A stretch of 64,000 nucleotides of DNA, taken from positions 132,738-196,737 of the forward strand of contig NZ_JAGGKC010000002.1 in NCBI RefSeq assembly GCF_017873395.1, in the 5' to 3' direction. Origin of the DNA: Youngiibacter multivorans. Its GTDB lineage: Bacteria; Bacillota; Clostridia; Clostridiales; Clostridiaceae. The notes under the pieces were generated by a model. It saw nothing but the letters and a program-made list of their open reading frames with translations, did not search any database and was not told the origin of the DNA. Below are positions 8,775 to 17,682 of the stretch, one piece after another. Both the position numbers and the translations under genes were made by a program. How positions within the stretch are numbered: the stretch's first letter is position 1; every line of letters starts with the position of its first letter.

Positions 8775-9110
8775 TCAGGCAAATACCACCTGAACCAGAA
8801 ACATATACAGCACAGTTCCTCCAGCCATGCTTATGAGGACATTCCTCTTCCACACATGTAGGATTGCAACCAGCGCTGCAGATACAAGCTCAGGTACAAA
8901 TGTTCCAAATGTTCCGAACTTTATCCCCTTCAGGCAATATATGACCAGAGTGGCTATTATTGCAGGAGGAAGTATCTTTCCAAGGTAGTCTATGGATTTC
9001 GGCATTTCCTTATGTCTTCCGAAAAGGATGAAGGGAAGCGCTCTTACTGCAATGGTAACTGCTCCAACAACTGCAATTATCGCAACTGATTGATTGAACC
9101 CTGTAGTCAT
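8775..9110 (-). CDS. azlD: AzlD-family branched-chain amino acid exporter subunit
   Basis: Small hydrophobic protein of 111 residues with about four membrane segments, matching AzlD (ALPFILFGRHKEMPKSIDYLGKILPP is the recognisable region, quoted here only as ALPFILFGRHKEMP). AzlD works with AzlC in export of branched-chain amino acids and analogues such as azaleucine. The start overlaps the azlC stop by 4 bases, so the pair is coupled. Nearby ilvE is also branched-chain related but on a separate transcript. Confidence 0.9.
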   Translation of the reverse strand: MTTGFNQSVAIIAVVGAVTIAVRALPFILFGRHKEMPKSIDYLGKILPPAIIATLVIYCLKGIKFGTFGTFVPELVSAALVAILHVWKRNVLISMAGGTVLYMFLVQVVFA

Positions 9111-9805
9111 CTTTTTCCACCCTCCATTGCATGCATCACTTTCTTCTTACCCGCCATCAGTATGAACACCGTGGCAATGAGGCTTGGCAGGATGAACCTG
9201 TCAGGGCCAAGGACCACCAGGAAAAAGACTGAGGACAATATTCCGGCTATAGCAGGGAAATGAGACTTGTAGCCCATCCACTGCTCGATGAATATGACAG
9301 TGAAAAGTGCAGTCATGGAAAAGTCGATTCCTGTGAAGTCGAAAGGTATCAGCTGACCTGCTATTGCTCCGATTACGCTGCCAGTTATCCAGTATGACTG
9401 GTTCATTGCTGATATAAGGAAGGATGCCTTCTTCTCATCCACTCCTTCAGGGACATCAAGGGCGCAGAGCAGCGAATAGGTCTCATCAGTAAGCGAGAAT
9501 ATCATGTAGAAATACTTTCTGCCCATCCTCTTGAACTTGTCCACGAAGGATATCCCGTAGAACAGGTGCCTGCTGTTGATAAGGAGCGTCATTGCGGCAA
9601 CTACCCCAAGAGGAGTCCCTTCCCTCAGGAATGAGACCAGCACGAACTGCATGGAGCCTGCATATACGGTGAGGCTTATAAAGAACGCCCAGATAACGCC
9701 ATAACCTGCCTGCTGCAGGAGTATCCCAAATGCCATGCCCAGGAATACATATCCAAGCAGCACCGGCACTGACTGTAGAAACGAATATTTCAAGGTCTTG
9801 TCCAA
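9107..9805 (-). CDS. azlC: AzlC-family branched-chain amino acid exporter
   Basis: Integral membrane protein of 232 residues, the larger subunit of the AzlCD exporter, with the family N-terminus (VLLGYVFLGMAFGILLQQAG) and SRHLFYGISF. I start it at TTG 9805, because GGGAGAG lies 6 bases upstream and the resulting MDKTLKYSFLQSVPV matches the usual AzlC N-terminus. An ATG at 9841 in frame adds 12 residues but has no clear ribosome site. Confidence 0.88.
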   Translation of the reverse strand: MDKTLKYSFLQSVPVLLGYVFLGMAFGILLQQAGYGVIWAFFISLTVYAGSMQFVLVSFLREGTPLGVVAAMTLLINSRHLFYGISFVDKFKRMGRKYFYMIFSLTDETYSLLCALDVPEGVDEKKASFLISAMNQSYWITGSVIGAIAGQLIPFDFTGIDFSMTALFTVIFIEQWMGYKSHFPAIAGILSSVFFLVVLGPDRFILPSLIATVFILMAGKKKVMHAMEGGKR

Positions 9806-10068
9806 AAATATCTCTCCCATCAAAAAAGCTATAGAAACCATTTTACCACAAAATCACCATTTTGACCGATGAAAATGCATATTCATGCAGCTAAGTGATG
9901 ATAAGTCACCATTAGCTTCCAAGCTCCTGCTAAGATTGAAAGTAGAATTATTTCAATAAAAACCTGAACGATTACAACGAATATCAAAGTATGTAATGTA
10001 TAATAGCAATATGCATATGACGCAATGTCAGCATAAAAAACGGACTTCCCCAGTTGAAAGGATTTTAT

Positions 10069-12126
10069 ATGGATACATTTGAATCCCGGAAGAAATCACT
10101 GTCCACCGCAAATCAGAAGCTTTTGACAATCATCGCATCATGGCTGCTCGCAAGCACCTTGATGAACTGGATATACAGGAATACCCCGACATATTTTTCC
10201 GTAAAGCATGCCGGACTTGATGGGCTGTTGCCTTTAACTCTATCCTGGCTCACCTTCACAGGATTATTTCTGCTGATAATAAATAAAGCATCGAAGATAG
10301 CTGATGGTAAAGACCTGGCAGGCCGCCTTCTTTTCATGTCTTGGCTCCTATTCTCTTCTTCTGTGATGCTTCGCCTGAAATTCACCATACCCGCAGCTAC
10401 ATTATTGATCGTTAACCTGACTTCCCTGATATTGGCAAGGGACATATTCTTTTCCGCCATAAGGACAAGCTGGCTGCCAGACAAGTTGCTGAGCATTTCA
10501 GGTATTGCAATGGTCTCCTTCAATCTTTATGTCATCCCCTGGGAGGACACGAAAAACAGGCTATTCTCAGGATCTGAAGCTGGCACATTAGTCCCTTTGC
10601 TCTTAGTGTACATCGCCATTATACTGGCGCTCATGATCGTGTTTAATATGAAATCATCCTTTTTGAATAATGACCGCACAGTTGTTGCAGTTGTCATTAT
10701 TGCTATGCTCCTCCAGATATTCCTAAGCGGCCGCATACTTTATGCGAGATACGAGACCCTGTCCACACCGACATATGACTTCAACCTCTTTGCCCAGATG
10801 TTCCACAGCATGGCTGAGAAGCTCCAGCCGATAACCACCCTGGAGCGGAATATGCCGCTGTCTCACTTCAGTATTCATCTGTCACCGGTCTATTACCTGA
10901 TGCTTCCATTTTACCTGTTATTCAGGACTCCAGCCACACTGAACGTCCTGCAGGCGATCATTGTCGGTTCAGGAATGATACCCATGGTTCTTATCGCCAG
11001 ACACTTCAGGTTGAAATCAAATTTACAGACAGCCCTCTCCCTGATCTATCTGTTCTCCGCAGCCCTTATGACTTCAGGCTTCTATGATCTTCATGAGAAC
11101 TGTTTTCTTGTGCCCTTCCTTCTCTGGCTCATATTGTCAATAGAGAAGAAGAACAGCCTTGGAATGACTGTATTCACCCTACTCACCCTCTCAGTCAAGG
11201 AGGATGCCGCACTCTACATATGGGCGCTTGCAGCCTTCATCATCTTCGACAGGAAGATGGTGAAGCAGGGACTGGCAATGCTTTTTGCTTCTGGTGCATA
11301 TTTTATTGGTGCTATCAGGTATCTGAACAATTCCGGGGAAGGAGCAATGACCGGACGATTCGAAGGCCTCATCGGAGTGCCGGAGTGGTCGCTGCTTTCC
11401 GTTCCCTATTCAGTGATCAGGAACCCCGGCTTCATACTGTCAAAGGTCTTTGCAGAAGAAAAATTGGCTTACATCATCCAGATGATGTCTCCCCTTGCAT
11501 TCATGCCCCTTCTTTCAAGAAAGCTGACAAGGTGGATACTCCTTATCCCATTTCTTCTCATGAACCTCATGGTGGATTACCAGTACCAGTATGACATGAG
11601 GTTCCAGTACAATTACGGCTCCTACATACTCCTGTTCTATATGGCACTTCTGTTCGTGAAGGACCATACTGATACCGAACAGATGTCAGGAGTAGAAAAG
11701 ACCATCAGGAAACCAACCTGCCGCAATATGGCTATAAGCAGCCTGCTTGCAATTGCCATGACCTCAGGCATTCTCATATCAGCAGCTCATCTTGCTCAGT
11801 ATGAGCATTACCCTAGAAAGCTTGAAGCAAGTAAAGCTTCACTTGACTCAATGAAGAATGTAATGGACCAGATTCCTGATGAAAGTTCTGTGCTCGCGAC
11901 ATGTTTCCTGACCGGATACCTTTCAGGCCGTGATACACTTTATGACATTGACTATAACCTTGTAGATGGCACGTATTTCCGGGCAGACTACATCGTCATG
12001 GACCTGAGGCCTGACTACAAAGGTGACCATGAGACACTACTTCCCATGTTCATTTCTGACGGATATGAACTGATGATAATGAATGAAGATGAGATACTAC
12101 TTTTGAAACGATCAGACGTGCCCTGA
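10069..12126 (+). CDS. DUF2079 polytopic membrane protein
   Basis: 685-residue protein with a dozen or more membrane segments and a soluble C-terminal part. The region around residues 230-290 (ARYETLSTPTYDFNLFAQM, then HLSPVYYLMLPFY) is characteristic of DUF2079, a family related in topology to GT-C membrane glycosyltransferases. The Asp-containing DFNLFAQ loop would be extracytoplasmic. No substrate can be named. ATG 10069 is preferred because GAAAGGA lies 6 bases upstream; a TTG at 10054 is in frame. It stands alone between terminators. Confidence 0.8.
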   Translation: MDTFESRKKSLSTANQKLLTIIASWLLASTLMNWIYRNTPTYFSVKHAGLDGLLPLTLSWLTFTGLFLLIINKASKIADGKDLAGRLLFMSWLLFSSSVMLRLKFTIPAATLLIVNLTSLILARDIFFSAIRTSWLPDKLLSISGIAMVSFNLYVIPWEDTKNRLFSGSEAGTLVPLLLVYIAIILALMIVFNMKSSFLNNDRTVVAVVIIAMLLQIFLSGRILYARYETLSTPTYDFNLFAQMFHSMAEKLQPITTLERNMPLSHFSIHLSPVYYLMLPFYLLFRTPATLNVLQAIIVGSGMIPMVLIARHFRLKSNLQTALSLIYLFSAALMTSGFYDLHENCFLVPFLLWLILSIEKKNSLGMTVFTLLTLSVKEDAALYIWALAAFIIFDRKMVKQGLAMLFASGAYFIGAIRYLNNSGEGAMTGRFEGLIGVPEWSLLSVPYSVIRNPGFILSKVFAEEKLAYIIQMMSPLAFMPLLSRKLTRWILLIPFLLMNLMVDYQYQYDMRFQYNYGSYILLFYMALLFVKDHTDTEQMSGVEKTIRKPTCRNMAISSLLAIAMTSGILISAAHLAQYEHYPRKLEASKASLDSMKNVMDQIPDESSVLATCFLTGYLSGRDTLYDIDYNLVDGTYFRADYIVMDLRPDYKGDHETLLPMFISDGYELMIMNEDEILLLKRSDVP

Positions 12127-12165
12127 TAACGTGAACCTCAAGAATATACTTCCTGCAAATTGAAA

Positions 12166-12201
12166 CACCCCCTCGCTCCATATTCCAGGATCGAGGGGGT
12201 G
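12166..12201. terminator. bidirectional intrinsic terminator
   Basis: CACCCCCTCG (12166-12175) pairs perfectly with CGAGGGGGTG (12192-12201) between the convergent DUF2079 and ilvE genes. TTTCAATTTG follows on the minus side and AATTATTCT on the plus side. Confidence 0.75.
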
Positions 12202-12211
12202 AATTATTCTG

Positions 12212-13282
12212 CTATTCTACTGGAACAGTCCAGCCTAAAGTGTCTGGAACCTTTCCCCACTGTATTCCGGTAAGTCCGTCGTACAGCTTCTGTGTAAGCT
12301 TGCCTATCTGGCCGCCGCCTATCTCGAAGGTCTTGTCCTTGTAGGTCAGCCAGCCGACCGGTGAAACTACCGCTGCGGTTCCGGTTCCCCAGACCTCTTC
12401 AAGCGTGCCATTTTCAGCTGCAGCCACCACTTCATCAACAGATATCAACCTCTCTGAGACATTTATACCCCAGGTCTTCATGAGCTCTATGCATGACTTC
12501 CTTGTTATTCCCGCAAGCACAGCTCCGGTAAGGCTCGGTGTAAGCACCTCTCCGTTTATCTTGAACATGATGTTCATGCTTCCGACTTCCTCGATGTACT
12601 TTCTCTCGACTCCATCAAGCCAAAGTACCTGGGAGTAGCCCTTGTATTCGGCCAATTGGCTCGCCCTTAGTGATGCGGCGTAGTTTCCTCCGCACTTGGC
12701 GATTCCTGTTCCGCCCCTTACTGCCCTGACATCCTGGCTCTCGATCATGATCTTTATAGGATTGAGTCCTTCAGGATAGTAGCTGCCGACAGGACAGGTT
12801 ATTATGCAGAATATGTAGGTCTTTGATGCATGAACGCCAAGACCCACATCTGTTGCTATCATGAACGGTCTGATATAGAGGGATGTCGCTTCCTCAGAAG
12901 GGACCCACTCAGCGTCAATTTCAAGCAGCTTCTTGAGTGCTGCGAGGAACATGTCCTCGTCAACCGCAGGCATGACTAGTCTCTCTCCTGATATTGCCAT
13001 TCTCCTTATGTTCTCTGTAGGCCTGAACAGCTGTACCTTACCTTCAGAGGTCCTGTATGCCTTCATGCCCTCGAATATCTCCTGGCCGTAATGGAATACC
13101 ATGGTCGCCATATCCATCTCTACAGGTCCGTACGGAACAATCCTTGGATCAAACCAGCCCTTGCCTTCCTCATAGTTCATGAGGAACATATGGTCTGAGA
13201 AAGACTTCCCGAACTTTACCGTCTTCATGTCAGGCTTTACTCTCTTGTTCTTTGTCAGTTCTACTCTGATATCCTGTACCAC
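12212..13282 (-). CDS. ilvE: branched-chain amino acid aminotransferase
   Basis: PLP-dependent class IV aminotransferase of 356 residues that interconverts leucine, isoleucine and valine with their 2-oxo acids. It belongs to the eukaryote-like BCAT2 subgroup: FHYGQEIFEGMKAYR, then the PLP lysine Lys196 in AKCGGNYAASL, and EVGSMNIMF. The start is a GTG with GAGGTG 8 bases upstream. It is monocistronic and not next to other ilv or leu genes. In an amino-acid fermenting anaerobe it could serve degradation as well as synthesis; that is inference. Confidence 0.95.
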   Translation of the reverse strand: MVQDIRVELTKNKRVKPDMKTVKFGKSFSDHMFLMNYEEGKGWFDPRIVPYGPVEMDMATMVFHYGQEIFEGMKAYRTSEGKVQLFRPTENIRRMAISGERLVMPAVDEDMFLAALKKLLEIDAEWVPSEEATSLYIRPFMIATDVGLGVHASKTYIFCIITCPVGSYYPEGLNPIKIMIESQDVRAVRGGTGIAKCGGNYAASLRASQLAEYKGYSQVLWLDGVERKYIEEVGSMNIMFKINGEVLTPSLTGAVLAGITRKSCIELMKTWGINVSERLISVDEVVAAAENGTLEEVWGTGTAAVVSPVGWLTYKDKTFEIGGGQIGKLTQKLYDGLTGIQWGKVPDTLGWTVPVE

Positions 13283-13308
13283 TTAAAACACCTCGCGTTT
13301 TTTCTTAT

Positions 13309-13335
13309 GTCAGGTGATTTCCACTGTCACCTGAC
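13309..13335 (-). promoter_or_regulatory. hairpin or operator in the ilvE leader
   Basis: A perfect 9-base inverted repeat, GTCAGGTGA and TCACCTGAC with a 9-base spacer, lies between the ilvE transcription start and its GTG. No T-run follows, so it is not a terminator. It could be a repressor site or an mRNA structure. Confidence 0.5.
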
Positions 13336-13353
13336 TGATTCTAATCTTCAATC

Positions 13354-13362
13354 ATTATAACA
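13354..13362 (-). promoter_or_regulatory. extended -10 promoter of ilvE
   Basis: TGTTATAAT on the minus strand, an extended -10 with perfect TATAAT, predicts a leader of about 65 bases before the ilvE start. Confidence 0.55.
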
Positions 13363-13617
13363 CTATTCTTCCCTTTCTTCACAAACACTCGAAAAATGTA
13401 ATCGTTTGAATGCAAAAAACAGGCAAAATTTACCTGTTTCTATAGTGCAATATGTGAATCTTTGATGATTTTATGGCTACCTGTCTTGTCTGTATGCGGT
13501 AATCCCTTTATCAGGCAGGATCGCACGCATCTATTCTATAAGAGCGATCATCAGTTGTATCATACAAAAACTGATTTTCATTAGTCTTTTTATTTTTCAA
13601 GATATCTGACTGTTTAT

Positions 13618-13662
13618 TATAATTCCTGATGTTCCCTGATATCCTTATTACTGTTCAGGGAA
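13618..13662 (+). promoter_or_regulatory. -10 box and inverted repeat before the M15 peptidase
   Basis: TATAAT at 13618-13623 is followed by an inverted repeat TTCCCTGA (13632-13639) and TCAGGGAA (13655-13662) directly at the expected transcription start. The -35 is poor. The repeat may be an operator or leader hairpin. Confidence 0.35.
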
Positions 13663-13757
13663 TGTTAGATATTACAGAAAAATACGACCAAATTAAGAAA
13701 TGTCTAAAGCCAGGTTCAGCATTTATCAGGATACTACTTGAATAGGCAGGTGATAAG

Positions 13758-14321
13758 ATGACATCCTCAAGGAGTGCAGGACCTGTACGAAAGAGAAGAA
13801 GAACAAGATATAAGGCAAGGTTCTTTGTAATAATGATTGTTCTGATCGTATTTATAGGCTATGTCACATTCAGGGCATTCACCAGTCTCCCCGATACAAG
13901 GACATATGGCAATCCTTATGCGAGGATAGACAGCCTTGACGAGCTTGATGAAAATACTAAGGAAGCTGCTGTCCTATTTTTGGAAATCGCTGAAGACCAG
14001 GGACTTGACGTCATGGTGACTGAGACATACAGGACACAGGAAAGGCAGGATTACCTATACGCCAAAGGAAGGACCGCTCCTGGGAGTATCGTGACCTGGA
14101 CAAAGAATTCAAGGCATACAAAGAGGAATGCGTTTGATATTGCGAAAAACCTGACAGGTCATGAGTACGATGATCCTGAATTCTTCAGGAAGTGCGCTGA
14201 GATCGCAAAAGGCATCGGCCTCACATCTGGCTATTATTGGGAAACCAATCAGGATATGCCTCACTTTGAGACTGATATCTTCACCAGGATCAGATACCCG
14301 GATGGGTATGAGAAGCCATAA
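13758..14321 (+). CDS. membrane-anchored M15-family peptidoglycan peptidase
   Basis: 187 residues: a very basic cytoplasmic start (RKRRRTRYKAR), one membrane anchor at about 22-40, and an extracellular M15 domain. Zinc ligands can be read as His120 and Asp127 (SRHTKRNAFDI, corresponding to the family SxHxxxxAxD) and His169 (MPHFE). ETYRTQERQ is the conserved substrate-side segment. This class (CwlK/VanY-like) cuts L-alanyl-D-glutamate or D-Ala-D-Ala bonds in cell-wall peptides. AGGTGAT precedes the ATG. Which bond is cut cannot be told. Confidence 0.88.
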   Translation: MTSSRSAGPVRKRRRTRYKARFFVIMIVLIVFIGYVTFRAFTSLPDTRTYGNPYARIDSLDELDENTKEAAVLFLEIAEDQGLDVMVTETYRTQERQDYLYAKGRTAPGSIVTWTKNSRHTKRNAFDIAKNLTGHEYDDPEFFRKCAEIAKGIGLTSGYYWETNQDMPHFETDIFTRIRYPDGYEKP

Positions 14322-14415
14322 AATAAGATAATTCCTGGAATATTGCCAATGTCATGATGTATACTTTAAGTTATGATAGAAAATCTAAGTAGCGAAGCGG
14401 ACCAGGAGGCATAGC

Positions 14416-15216
14416 ATGGCAAGGAAGCTGACACTGATATATTTCAGCCCCACAGGAACAACAAGAAAGATAGTAACAGCAATCGCCGAGGGCACCGGAC
14501 TTGAATATGATTCGGCGGACCTTACAATGCCTTCAGCAAGGAGCCAGACACTTGCCTTTGGACCTGAAGATATTATCATTGCGGGAGTTCCAGTTTATGG
14601 AGGAAGGGTTCCCTCACTCCTTCTTGAATGTCTCGGATCCATCCAAGCAGAAGGTGCTCTTGCCATTCCCGTAGTTGTCTACGGCAACAGGCATTATGAC
14701 GATTCCCTACTTGAGCTGAAGGATATCCTTGAAGCTAAAGGTGCTGCCTGCATAGCTGCAGCTGCATTCATAGGAGAGCACTCCTATACAAGGAAGGTGG
14801 CATTTGACAGGCCTGACACCGAGGACCTCGAATCTGCAAGGCAATTCGGCTATGAAGTCATGAGGCTACTTAATTCAGATATCTTTTCGAACATTGAACT
14901 CAATGTTCCCGGAAAGCTCCCCTACAAGGAGAGGAAACCAGCTAAACCAGCTTCACCTGTTACTAGTGATGCCTGCATAGAGTGCGGTATCTGTGCTCGA
15001 GCCTGCCCTACGGGAGCCATAGATTTTAAAGATTTCAGGACTTCTGACCCCACACTCTGCATCAAGTGCTGCAGCTGCATTAAAAAGTGCCCGACAGACG
15101 CGAAGTCCTTCACGGATGATACAGTAGCAAATTTTGCAGTCTGGCTTGAAGCTAACTGTTCCGATCGAAAGCTTCCTGAGTTTTTCACGAGAGAATCGGC
15201 GCAGAAAGTAACCTAA
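14416..15216 (+). CDS. EFR1-family flavodoxin/ferredoxin protein
   Basis: 266-residue electron carrier. The first 165 residues form a flavodoxin-like domain with YFSPTGTTRKI as the FMN phosphate loop. The C-terminus carries two [4Fe-4S] motifs: C187, C190, C193, C197 and C215, C218, C221, C225. Fused flavodoxin-2[4Fe-4S] proteins of this EFR1 type are common in anaerobes and move low-potential electrons, but their partners are mostly unknown. AGGAGG lies before the ATG. It is a single-gene transcript ending at a strong terminator. Confidence 0.92.
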   Translation: MARKLTLIYFSPTGTTRKIVTAIAEGTGLEYDSADLTMPSARSQTLAFGPEDIIIAGVPVYGGRVPSLLLECLGSIQAEGALAIPVVVYGNRHYDDSLLELKDILEAKGAACIAAAAFIGEHSYTRKVAFDRPDTEDLESARQFGYEVMRLLNSDIFSNIELNVPGKLPYKERKPAKPASPVTSDACIECGICARACPTGAIDFKDFRTSDPTLCIKCCSCIKKCPTDAKSFTDDTVANFAVWLEANCSDRKLPEFFTRESAQKVT

Positions 15217-15250
15217 CACAAGAGCTATGCAACCAAATACAATAGCATTA

Positions 15251-15276
15251 AAGGGAGGAGCGCAGGCTCCTCCCTT
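15251..15276. terminator. bidirectional intrinsic terminator
   Basis: AAGGGAGGAGC and GCTCCTCCCTT form a perfect 11-pair stem with a GCAG tetraloop between the convergent EFR1 and kdpE-like genes. Confidence 0.85.
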
Positions 15277-15298
15277 CTCAATTATCGCTTATTCCTTT

Positions 15299-15988
15299 CT
15301 ACTCATCAGCAAACCGATATCCTATTCCCACTTCTGTAAGTATGTACCTTGGCTTGGTCGGATTCTGCTCAAGCTTGCGCCTTATGTTAGCCATGAAGAC
15401 CCTGACGCTTTGCATGTCGCTTTCAAGGTCAGAACCCCAAACCTCCCTGAGTATATACTTATGGGTCAGGACCTTTCCTGCGTTCCTGACAAGAAGTGTA
15501 AGCACCGCATACTCCATGGGAGTGAAGTGTATCTCCTTACCCTCCAGGGTCACCTTGTGCTTTTCCATGTCTATTTCAAGGTCCCCTACCTTGTATACGG
15601 CAGGGATATCCTTTTTTGTGACGTCAAAATGCCTGAAGATCACCCTGATCCTTGCAAGCAGCTCCTTTATTGAGAAGGGCTTGGTCAGATAGTCATCTGC
15701 TCCCGCGTCAAGAGCCTCGACCTTATCATGGTCCTGGTCATGGGCTGATACTACGATTATCGGAATATCTGAGAAGCTCCTGACCTTCCTTATGATCTCC
15801 ATGCCGCTCATGTCAGGCAGACCAAGGTCGAGTATTATCGCAGACAGGTTATGGGTGGCGATGATGTCCATCGCATCTTTCCCGTTCACAGCCTCAGTGC
15901 ACTCATAGCCCTGAGATGTAAGGGAAAAATTGATGAAGTTCCTGATTTGCTTGTCATCCTCTACGATCAGAAGCAGTGGATTTATCAT
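15299..15988 (-). CDS. KdpE-like response regulator
   Basis: OmpR-family regulator of 229 residues with Asp54 (IILDLGLPDMSG), a YLTKPF switch lysine, and a winged-helix domain ending in GIGYRF. The MQSVRVFMANIRRKLE recognition region and GLPDMSG are typical of KdpE. It directly follows the sensor gene (stop TAG then ATG with no gap). No kdpFABC genes are in the window; instead a trk operon is divergent from it, so this regulator most likely controls Trk-type potassium uptake. See the TTTATACG repeats at 17560-17609. Confidence 0.88.
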   Translation of the reverse strand: MINPLLLIVEDDKQIRNFINFSLTSQGYECTEAVNGKDAMDIIATHNLSAIILDLGLPDMSGMEIIRKVRSFSDIPIIVVSAHDQDHDKVEALDAGADDYLTKPFSIKELLARIRVIFRHFDVTKKDIPAVYKVGDLEIDMEKHKVTLEGKEIHFTPMEYAVLTLLVRNAGKVLTHKYILREVWGSDLESDMQSVRVFMANIRRKLEQNPTKPRYILTEVGIGYRFADE

Positions 15989-17464
15989 CTATTCACCATC
16001 TCCTTTCAGATAGAATTTAACAGTAGCTCCACCATTTGTATTGTTCTCAGCAAATATCCTTCCGCCATGGAATTCGACTATAGCCTTGCAGATTGCAAGG
16101 CCAAGTCCAAGTCCCTGCTTTTCACTGGTCCGTCTGTTGGTGGATACGAAGAACATGTCGAAGATCTTCGGGATGTCGTCCTCTATGAATCCGCAGCCGT
16201 TGTCAGATACCTGAAACCAAACCCTTCCGTCCTCTGGCCAGGCTGTAAGCCTGATCTCGTTCTCAGGCGTAGTATGCTCGCATGCATTGCCTATCAGGTT
16301 GATCAGCACCTGTACGATAAGCTTCCCGTTCATTGGCACGAACAGGACTCTTTCAGGAACAGCGATGCTGATTTTATGATTCGGGTAATATCTTGTGCAG
16401 AGCTCTACAACCTCAGAGAATATCTCGTCGACAGCTTCACTCTGGATCTTTATTGACAGGTTTCCTTCATGAACCCTCGTGAAGCTAAGTATGTTTTCTA
16501 CAAGCCTTGCAAGCCACAGGGAGTCATTATACACTTCGCTGGCGAGCTCAGCGTCTTCCTTGTCCTTCAGCTTTCCTGCCAGCATTTCGGATGTTCCGGT
16601 TATCCTGGTCAGGGGTGTCCTAAGGTCATGGGATATGGCCCTCAGAAGGTTGCTCTTGAACCTTTCCATCTCCGCCTCTGACCTTGCCATCTCCCTTTCC
16701 TTTATGAGGAGCACCCTCTCCATTGATATTGTAATCTGCATAATTATGGATGAAACCAGCTGGCGGTTGTCCTCATCAAGATCCTCAACCTCTTCCGGTA
16801 GCCTGAAATAGCATATGTTGTTGCCCTTAACTTCAATCGGAAAGGTGTAGCTGTTCATCATCCTATCCTTTATGACAGAAGGTCCGACCAGCTCCGCTGC
16901 CCTTTTGATGTTTCTGTCAGGAGAGGCAGTTATAAGTGAAGCCATGGTGCCGGCTTTGATGTAGCATTCCACCTCAGAATCCAGGAAGCCTGCAAGATAC
17001 CTCGCTGAAACTTCCGCAGTTTCCTGTATCTCGCTTGTATCGGCCAAGGCACCAGTCACCACAGACAGGGTCCTTGATTGCCTTTCCCTTGAGTCTGACA
17101 GCTGCTTCGAGTTAATGAGCTTGCTTGTGAGTGCGCTTGTGGTTATAGCAGCCATGAGCATCACGAAGAAGGTCACGAAATACGAGCTGTCGTCGACCTT
17201 GAAGGTATAGACAGGATCCGTGAAGAAGAAGTTGAAGGAAAGCATTGAGGCTACTGCAGCAAAAATCCCATATGCGTATCCCTTGGTATACCTTGACACC
17301 ATGAGGACCGATAGAATGTAAATTACTACAATGTTCGTCTCCTCGAAACCCACATGGTTGATGAGGTATGAGACAAGGGTGGTGCCGATGCTTATCCCTG
17401 CTGTCACAAGAACATTCCTCATGACCTGCCTGTCATTTTTCTTTCTGCCTGTCCTGTCAGTCAT
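15989..17464 (-). CDS. KdpD-like sensor kinase without the N-terminal KdpD/Usp part
   Basis: 491-residue membrane kinase. Four membrane helices of the DUF4118 type (about 18-115), a GAF-like middle region, H-box LRAISHDLRTPLTRI with His279, and a HATPase domain with DNGCGF and GLGLGLAICK. This is the C-terminal half of KdpD. The family's cytoplasmic N-terminal KdpD and universal-stress domains, which in Gram-positives bind c-di-AMP, are absent. Start at ATG 17464 with GGGAGG 8 bases upstream; an in-frame ATG at 17539 has no good site. Confidence 0.9.
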   Translation of the reverse strand: MTDRTGRKKNDRQVMRNVLVTAGISIGTTLVSYLINHVGFEETNIVVIYILSVLMVSRYTKGYAYGIFAAVASMLSFNFFFTDPVYTFKVDDSSYFVTFFVMLMAAITTSALTSKLINSKQLSDSRERQSRTLSVVTGALADTSEIQETAEVSARYLAGFLDSEVECYIKAGTMASLITASPDRNIKRAAELVGPSVIKDRMMNSYTFPIEVKGNNICYFRLPEEVEDLDEDNRQLVSSIIMQITISMERVLLIKEREMARSEAEMERFKSNLLRAISHDLRTPLTRITGTSEMLAGKLKDKEDAELASEVYNDSLWLARLVENILSFTRVHEGNLSIKIQSEAVDEIFSEVVELCTRYYPNHKISIAVPERVLFVPMNGKLIVQVLINLIGNACEHTTPENEIRLTAWPEDGRVWFQVSDNGCGFIEDDIPKIFDMFFVSTNRRTSEKQGLGLGLAICKAIVEFHGGRIFAENNTNGGATVKFYLKGDGE

Positions 17465-17559
17465 AACAGCGCCTCCCATAATTTGGCTCACATTATCTAC
17501 CACTTCAATTATATGCCCATACCTGTATTTTATCAGCATTGAAAGCCTCCATTGAAATC

Positions 17560-17609
17560 TTTATACGAAATTTATACGGCGCCTTCCGTCTTAACACCAT
17601 GTTTATACG
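17560..17609. promoter_or_regulatory. triple TTTATACG direct repeat, probable KdpE-like operator
   Basis: Three exact TTTATACG octamers lie at 17560-17567, 17571-17578 and 17602-17609. The first two are 11 bases apart and the third 31 bases further, so all are on about the same DNA face. They sit between the divergent kdpD-like and trk operons and just upstream of a TAATAT -10 (17618-17623). E. coli KdpE binds a TTTATA/TTTACA direct repeat of similar spacing (established knowledge); assignment here is inference. Confidence 0.65.
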
Positions 17610-17682
17610 AAAACTGCTAATATTAGTCTGTAAAAAGGGACCCGCAGAGTGGTTATTGCTGATCCCTATGGAGGAAAAATCA

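Larger units (their letters stand above)
13283..13757. other. divergent intergenic region of ilvE and the M15 peptidase
   Basis: 475 bases without a gene. It holds a minus-strand promoter and hairpin for ilvE (13309-13362) and a plus-strand -10 with an inverted repeat (13618-13662). No T-box sequence was found. The middle part, about 13380-13600, is AT-rich and I see nothing further in it. Confidence 0.6.

Noticed and set aside
8617..8853. A 78-codon minus-strand frame after azlD.
   Set aside because: It overlaps azlD, has no ribosome site, and covers the terminator hairpin.
13283..13757. T-box riboswitch for ilvE.
   Set aside because: No T-box consensus and the leader is only about 65 bases, too short.
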